This document shows positions 60,748 through 64,000 of a stretch of 64,000 nt of DNA, in pieces. Where the stretch lies: contig JAIVFJ010000058.1 in the NCBI GenBank assembly GCA_025765615.1, positions 186,001 to 250,000 on the forward strand, written 5' to 3'. Origin of the DNA: Zopfochytrium polystomum. Its lineage: Eukaryota > Chytridiomycota > Chytridiomycetes > Chytridiales > Chytridiaceae. A program made the translations under genes and the position numbers. A model generated the notes under the pieces. The model saw only the letters and a list, made by a program, of their open reading frames with translations, had not been told where the DNA came from and ran no database searches. Position 1 is the first letter of the stretch; the number at the start of each line of letters is the position of its first letter.

Positions 60748-61250
60748 AAGTCGCCACCATTCCTTTTCTTGCGCTTTGCCTCGGTCAGGGGGCACTTTTA
60801 TTGCTATTGCGGCTTTGAGATTCATTGTCCCCCCATCCTTCGCATTCAACCGTTTTACCCCCCCTTCCCCTCGTCGTCCCCTTTCGCATTCAAAGTCATG
60901 CGAGATTGGATTGAATACAGAGTTTTGTCTTAGTCGAGCAGCTGCTTTCGTCTAAACCGCAGGATCCCGACCAGCACGGTCGTCTGGTAATTGCCGCCCC
61001 CTTACTCTTTAGTATTACTATCATAGCAAACCATTACTCCCCCACCAGAAGATGGAGGCTTGTCACGAAAAGCCAACATCTCGCAAAACCCTTCCTCCTT
61101 TCTTTCTTGCTTTTTTTTCTCTCATTCTGAATTCATTTTTTTTATTCCGGCAAGAGGACTGCCATAACCACCAGCCCAACCACCCAACCAACAACCCGTT
61201 CGTCAGGGGCCAACCAACAACCGCTGGACCGATATCCCACTGAACACCCA
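60748..61250. other. Intergenic region
   Basis: About 500 bp, C/T-rich, between two plus-strand genes. No gene is supported. Confidence 0.6.
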
Positions 61251-63804
61251 ATGCCCGATCCCTTCTTCGTCAACAAGAAGGGCGCCGGGGCCCGCACCAT
61301 GGCCAAGCCGAAAGCCAAAACGAACCCCACGGCCCGCAGCCAAAAGACGGGATCCTCCACAGCCTCCTCCTTCACCCGCCAGCCAAAGCGCAAGCGCTTC
61401 TCTGGCAGCAAGAACAGCGGCGACGGCGACGGCGACGGGTCCGCCAAACAACGCGGCAGCGGGCGGTTCCGCGGTAAGAACGAGGAACTCGGCGACGGCC
61501 GGGGGGACGACGCAACGGGCTTTGGCGCCGTCGAGGACCTGGACCTCGAGGCCGACGACGGAGACGCCGTGGGCGGCGGCGCCGACGACGACGAGCTGGA
61601 GGACGTGCGGGAGACCGCTGCGCACAAGCGGCTGCGGCTGGCGAAAAAGTACCTCGACAAGATCGCGGAGAAGACCGAATGTATGGCGGGTTGCCCTTTT
61701 TACTTTCTTTTTTTCCGTCGTCCCACTGGATCGTTTGGGTGCGAACGACTCTGACATTGGTTTCTTATCCTACCCTCTCAGTGCTACCCGGTGAATTCGA
61801 CGCCGCCGATATTGACCGGGACTTGATCGCCGAGCGGCTACGTGAAGATGTGCTCGAGGCGAAGGGAAAGCTTTTTCGAAAAGTCGCGAAGGATCTCGAG
61901 GACGTCGATTGGGCCGATCCGCGGCGGATACGCACTTTCAAGGCCAACAAGAAGCCGCATCAAGGCGCTGTCACATCTGTGGGTGTAGCTGTTGTGCCCG
62001 CTGCGACTTCCTCAACAGGGTGTGTGTTTCTCTGTGCGCCGCGAGGGCTGCTAATAGCGTTGTGTCGGTGTTGACTGAAACTTCAAACGTATTCATCGCT
62101 CGCGCCGCTAGGTTCCCCGAAGTGTACATTTACTCTGGATCGAAAGACGCTGCGATAGTCAAGTGGGATATGTGGACCGGCAAAGCGGTGCACGTTATCC
62201 CGGGCGGAATCAAGCGGACAAAGAAGGCTCTGAAGGCGTATGGGGAGAAGAACGTGAAGCAGCACATTGGCCATCACGACCAGATTCTTTGCCTCGCTGC
62301 GAGCTTCGACGGCCAGTACATTGTAGGTCCCTTTCTTTCAGTTTCTTCGCGTGCCTCCCACAGCGTCTTCCCCACAAACCTCGTCGAAGTCGGAGGTTCT
62401 GCTGCGATCATGCACCCTTGCCATGCGTTTTCGCGCCCTCCTCGTTGATTTTGCAACGGCCTTCAATATCGATTCGTGAAACTCCCTCTTTGAGTCTGCT
62501 GCAGGGCTCGTCCCGTACCTGCCGCAGAATTATTGAGGGGGACATACCTGTGCAAACACCTGGGAGGCGAATTACTGTTGATTTCGTTAACTCACATCCT
62601 CTTTTAAACTCGCTCAGGCGACAGGAGGAAGAGACAAGGCGATTCACATCTGGTCCGTTGCGGATAACAAGCATTTGGGGGTGTTCACTCAGCACAGAGA
62701 TGCGGTCGCAGGCCTCGCGTTTCGGCAAGGTGGCTCCAACCAACTGTTCTCTTGTTCCTACGACCGCACAGTTAAAGTCTGGAATGTGGACGAGATGTCA
62801 TACGTTGAAACACTGTAAGAAGCCTAACTTTCCCCGATTGATTGAAGCAGATTCTGTCCGCAATACTCTGTACTCATCCAACGAAATATTCTTTTAACTG
62901 AACAGTTTCGGACACCAAGATCAAATCATCAGCGTCGACGCACTTCAACAAGAACGCTGCCTGACAGCAGGTGCGCGGGACAAAACTGTTCGTTTATGGA
63001 AGCTCGTGGAGGAGTCGCAGCTCATCTTCCGCTTCAGCGGCGGCGGTAGCAGCAGCAGCAGCAGCGCCGCGGGAGCCGCCGACATCCCCGACGACGAGGC
63101 CAAAGGGGGCGAGGAGGCAACTGCCTCCCGGAAGGACGGCGGGCGGCGGCAGGAAGTCAAAGGCGGCGCAGGCGGTACGGCATCGGGGACTTGCGTCGAC
63201 GTGGTGGCGTACATCGACGGCGAGACGTTCGTCAGCGGGAACCGACGGCGGCGCGATCTCGCTGTGGAACACGCAACGCAAAAAGCCCATTTTCACGCGT
63301 CTGCGCGCGCACGGACCCACCGCCGACGCGGCGGCGGCGGACGCGACGCCGTTCGACGGCACGTGCCGGTGGATCGTGGCGCTGAGCGCGCTCAAGTACG
63401 CGGACGTGTTTGCGTCGGGCGCGTGCGACGGCGCGGTGCGGCTGTGGCGGCTGGCGGCGGACAAAAAGTCGTTTTCGGCGCTCGGGCAGGTCGCGGTGGA
63501 CGGGTTCGTCAACGCGCTCGCGTTCTTTTGGGCGCCGCCCGAGCGCGTCGTTGCGGAGGCAGCCAAGCGCGGGGAGGCGGAGAGTGCGGACGTGGCCGGG
63601 GCCAGCGAGGAGGCTGTCGTGCAAACGAAGGGCGCGGCACGGCGCGCCGCCGCAAGGGCGGCTATGCTCAGGGCGGGCTCGATGGCGCCGGACGTGTTGT
63701 ACCTGGCGGTTGGAACTGGCAAGGAGCATCGGTCGGGTCGGTGGTGGTCGGAGAAGGGGGCCAAAAATACGGTGCATGTAATATCGCTGGCGGCGCAACT
63801 GTGA
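61251..63804 (+). CDS. RRP9: U3 snoRNP WD40 protein RRP9 (U3-55K) with an apparent 1-base insertion
   Basis: Exons 61251-61680, 61782-62019, 62112-62322, 62618-62814 and 62906-63804; the in-frame ATG at 61299 is an alternative start. Rrp9 binds the box B/C motif of U3 snoRNA in the nucleolus for pre-18S rRNA processing. A basic then acidic disordered N terminus leads to the conserved helix HKRLRLAKKYLDKIAEKTE and ERLREDVLEAKGKLFRKVAK. WD repeats follow: YSGSKDAAIVKWDMWTGKAV, TGGRDKAIHIWSV, TQHRDAVAGLAFRQG, YDRTVKVWNVDEMSYVETLF, GHQDQIISVDAL, ARDKTVRLWK, TDGGAISLWNT, ACDGAVRLWR and GTGKEHRSGRWWSEKGAKNT near the end. A Ser/Gly/Lys-rich insert of about 60 residues interrupts the fifth blade. At 63240-63241 one extra base separates GETFVSG from TDGGAISLW; both sides match the family and no intron fits. 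Confidence 0.93.
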
Positions 63805-64000
63805 AGAGACCAGGTGGGATATGATGAAAATGTTCTTAATAGCATCCAAGATTTGTTATTAGCCCGTGGCGCAATTGTATTCATGTTTACGACAGTGAAA
63901 TAATGCTTCGCTAAAGTCCCTAACCGACGGCTCTTGTCTTTCACTTCCGAACAATCTCCAACGTTGGTTCGAACAAAGGCGGTTCATGTGTCATAAAACG
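63805..64000. other. Window end, no gene assigned
   Basis: About 200 bp downstream of RRP9, probably its 3' UTR. Nothing else is visible. Confidence 0.5.

Noticed and set aside
62163..62897. Plus-strand frame of 244 codons
   Set aside because: It is an alternative phase of RRP9 exons 3-4 and the intron between them; the RRP9 frame has clear WD repeats.

Overview
This window comes from a nuclear chromosome of a fungus, most likely a flagellated, early-diverging (chytrid-like) one. The genes are dense and lie on both strands, with many short GT-AG introns of about 40-100 nt. A complete translation elongation factor eEF3 (27023-30406) points to fungi. A 3.6-residue-kilobase ASH/MSP-repeat axonemal protein (31122-42678) points to a lineage that still builds a flagellum, and a FAM72-type zinc protein fits an early-diverging position. 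The species is inferred; no rRNA or tRNA gene is visible to confirm it.

Layout. 0.3-6.5 kb: a histidine phosphatase, a single-pass membrane protein, the AAA+ ATPase RVB2/Reptin (minus strand, with the start codon alone in its own mini-exon) and an unrecognised small gene. 7.5-13.2 kb: a full ABCC/MRP-type transporter on the minus strand. 13.2-15.7 kb: a gene-poor stretch with broken minus-strand frames, nested inverted repeats and microsatellites. 15.7-24.8 kb: a head-to-tail array of three B30.2/SPRY genes; the first has a transmembrane anchor (Ssh4/Ear1-like), and the other two are close soluble paralogs sharing a C-terminal module. 24.9-30.4 kb: FAM72-like gene and eEF3. 31.1-42.7 kb: the ASH-repeat giant. 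42.8-46.6 kb: QCR7 (complex III) and RNR1 (ribonucleotide reductase large chain), both minus strand. 47.5-58.4 kb: a Yippee zinc protein, an FCP1-type phosphatase domain protein, an RluA-type pseudouridine synthase, an SH3BGR-family thioredoxin-fold protein, an F-box-like ORF overlapping antisense the tail of a RhoGEF, and that RhoGEF. 59.6-63.8 kb: a secreted cell-surface-like protein and the U3 snoRNP protein RRP9.

The most unusual observation is that at least three conserved genes (Yippee twice, the secreted protein once, RRP9 once) read correctly on both sides of a point where exactly one extra base sits in the sequence, with no intron able to explain it; the RNR1 tail may be a fifth case. 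All shifts are in the same direction. Insertion errors in the assembly are the simplest explanation, and genuine +1 frameshifting or recent mutation are the alternatives. The other points of note are the SPRY array with its new-looking C-terminal module, an E2F-like site upstream of RNR1, the ATG-only exon of RVB2, and the long FAM72 N-terminal extension. Genes here do not form one pathway; no biosynthetic cluster, transposon or CRISPR array is visible.
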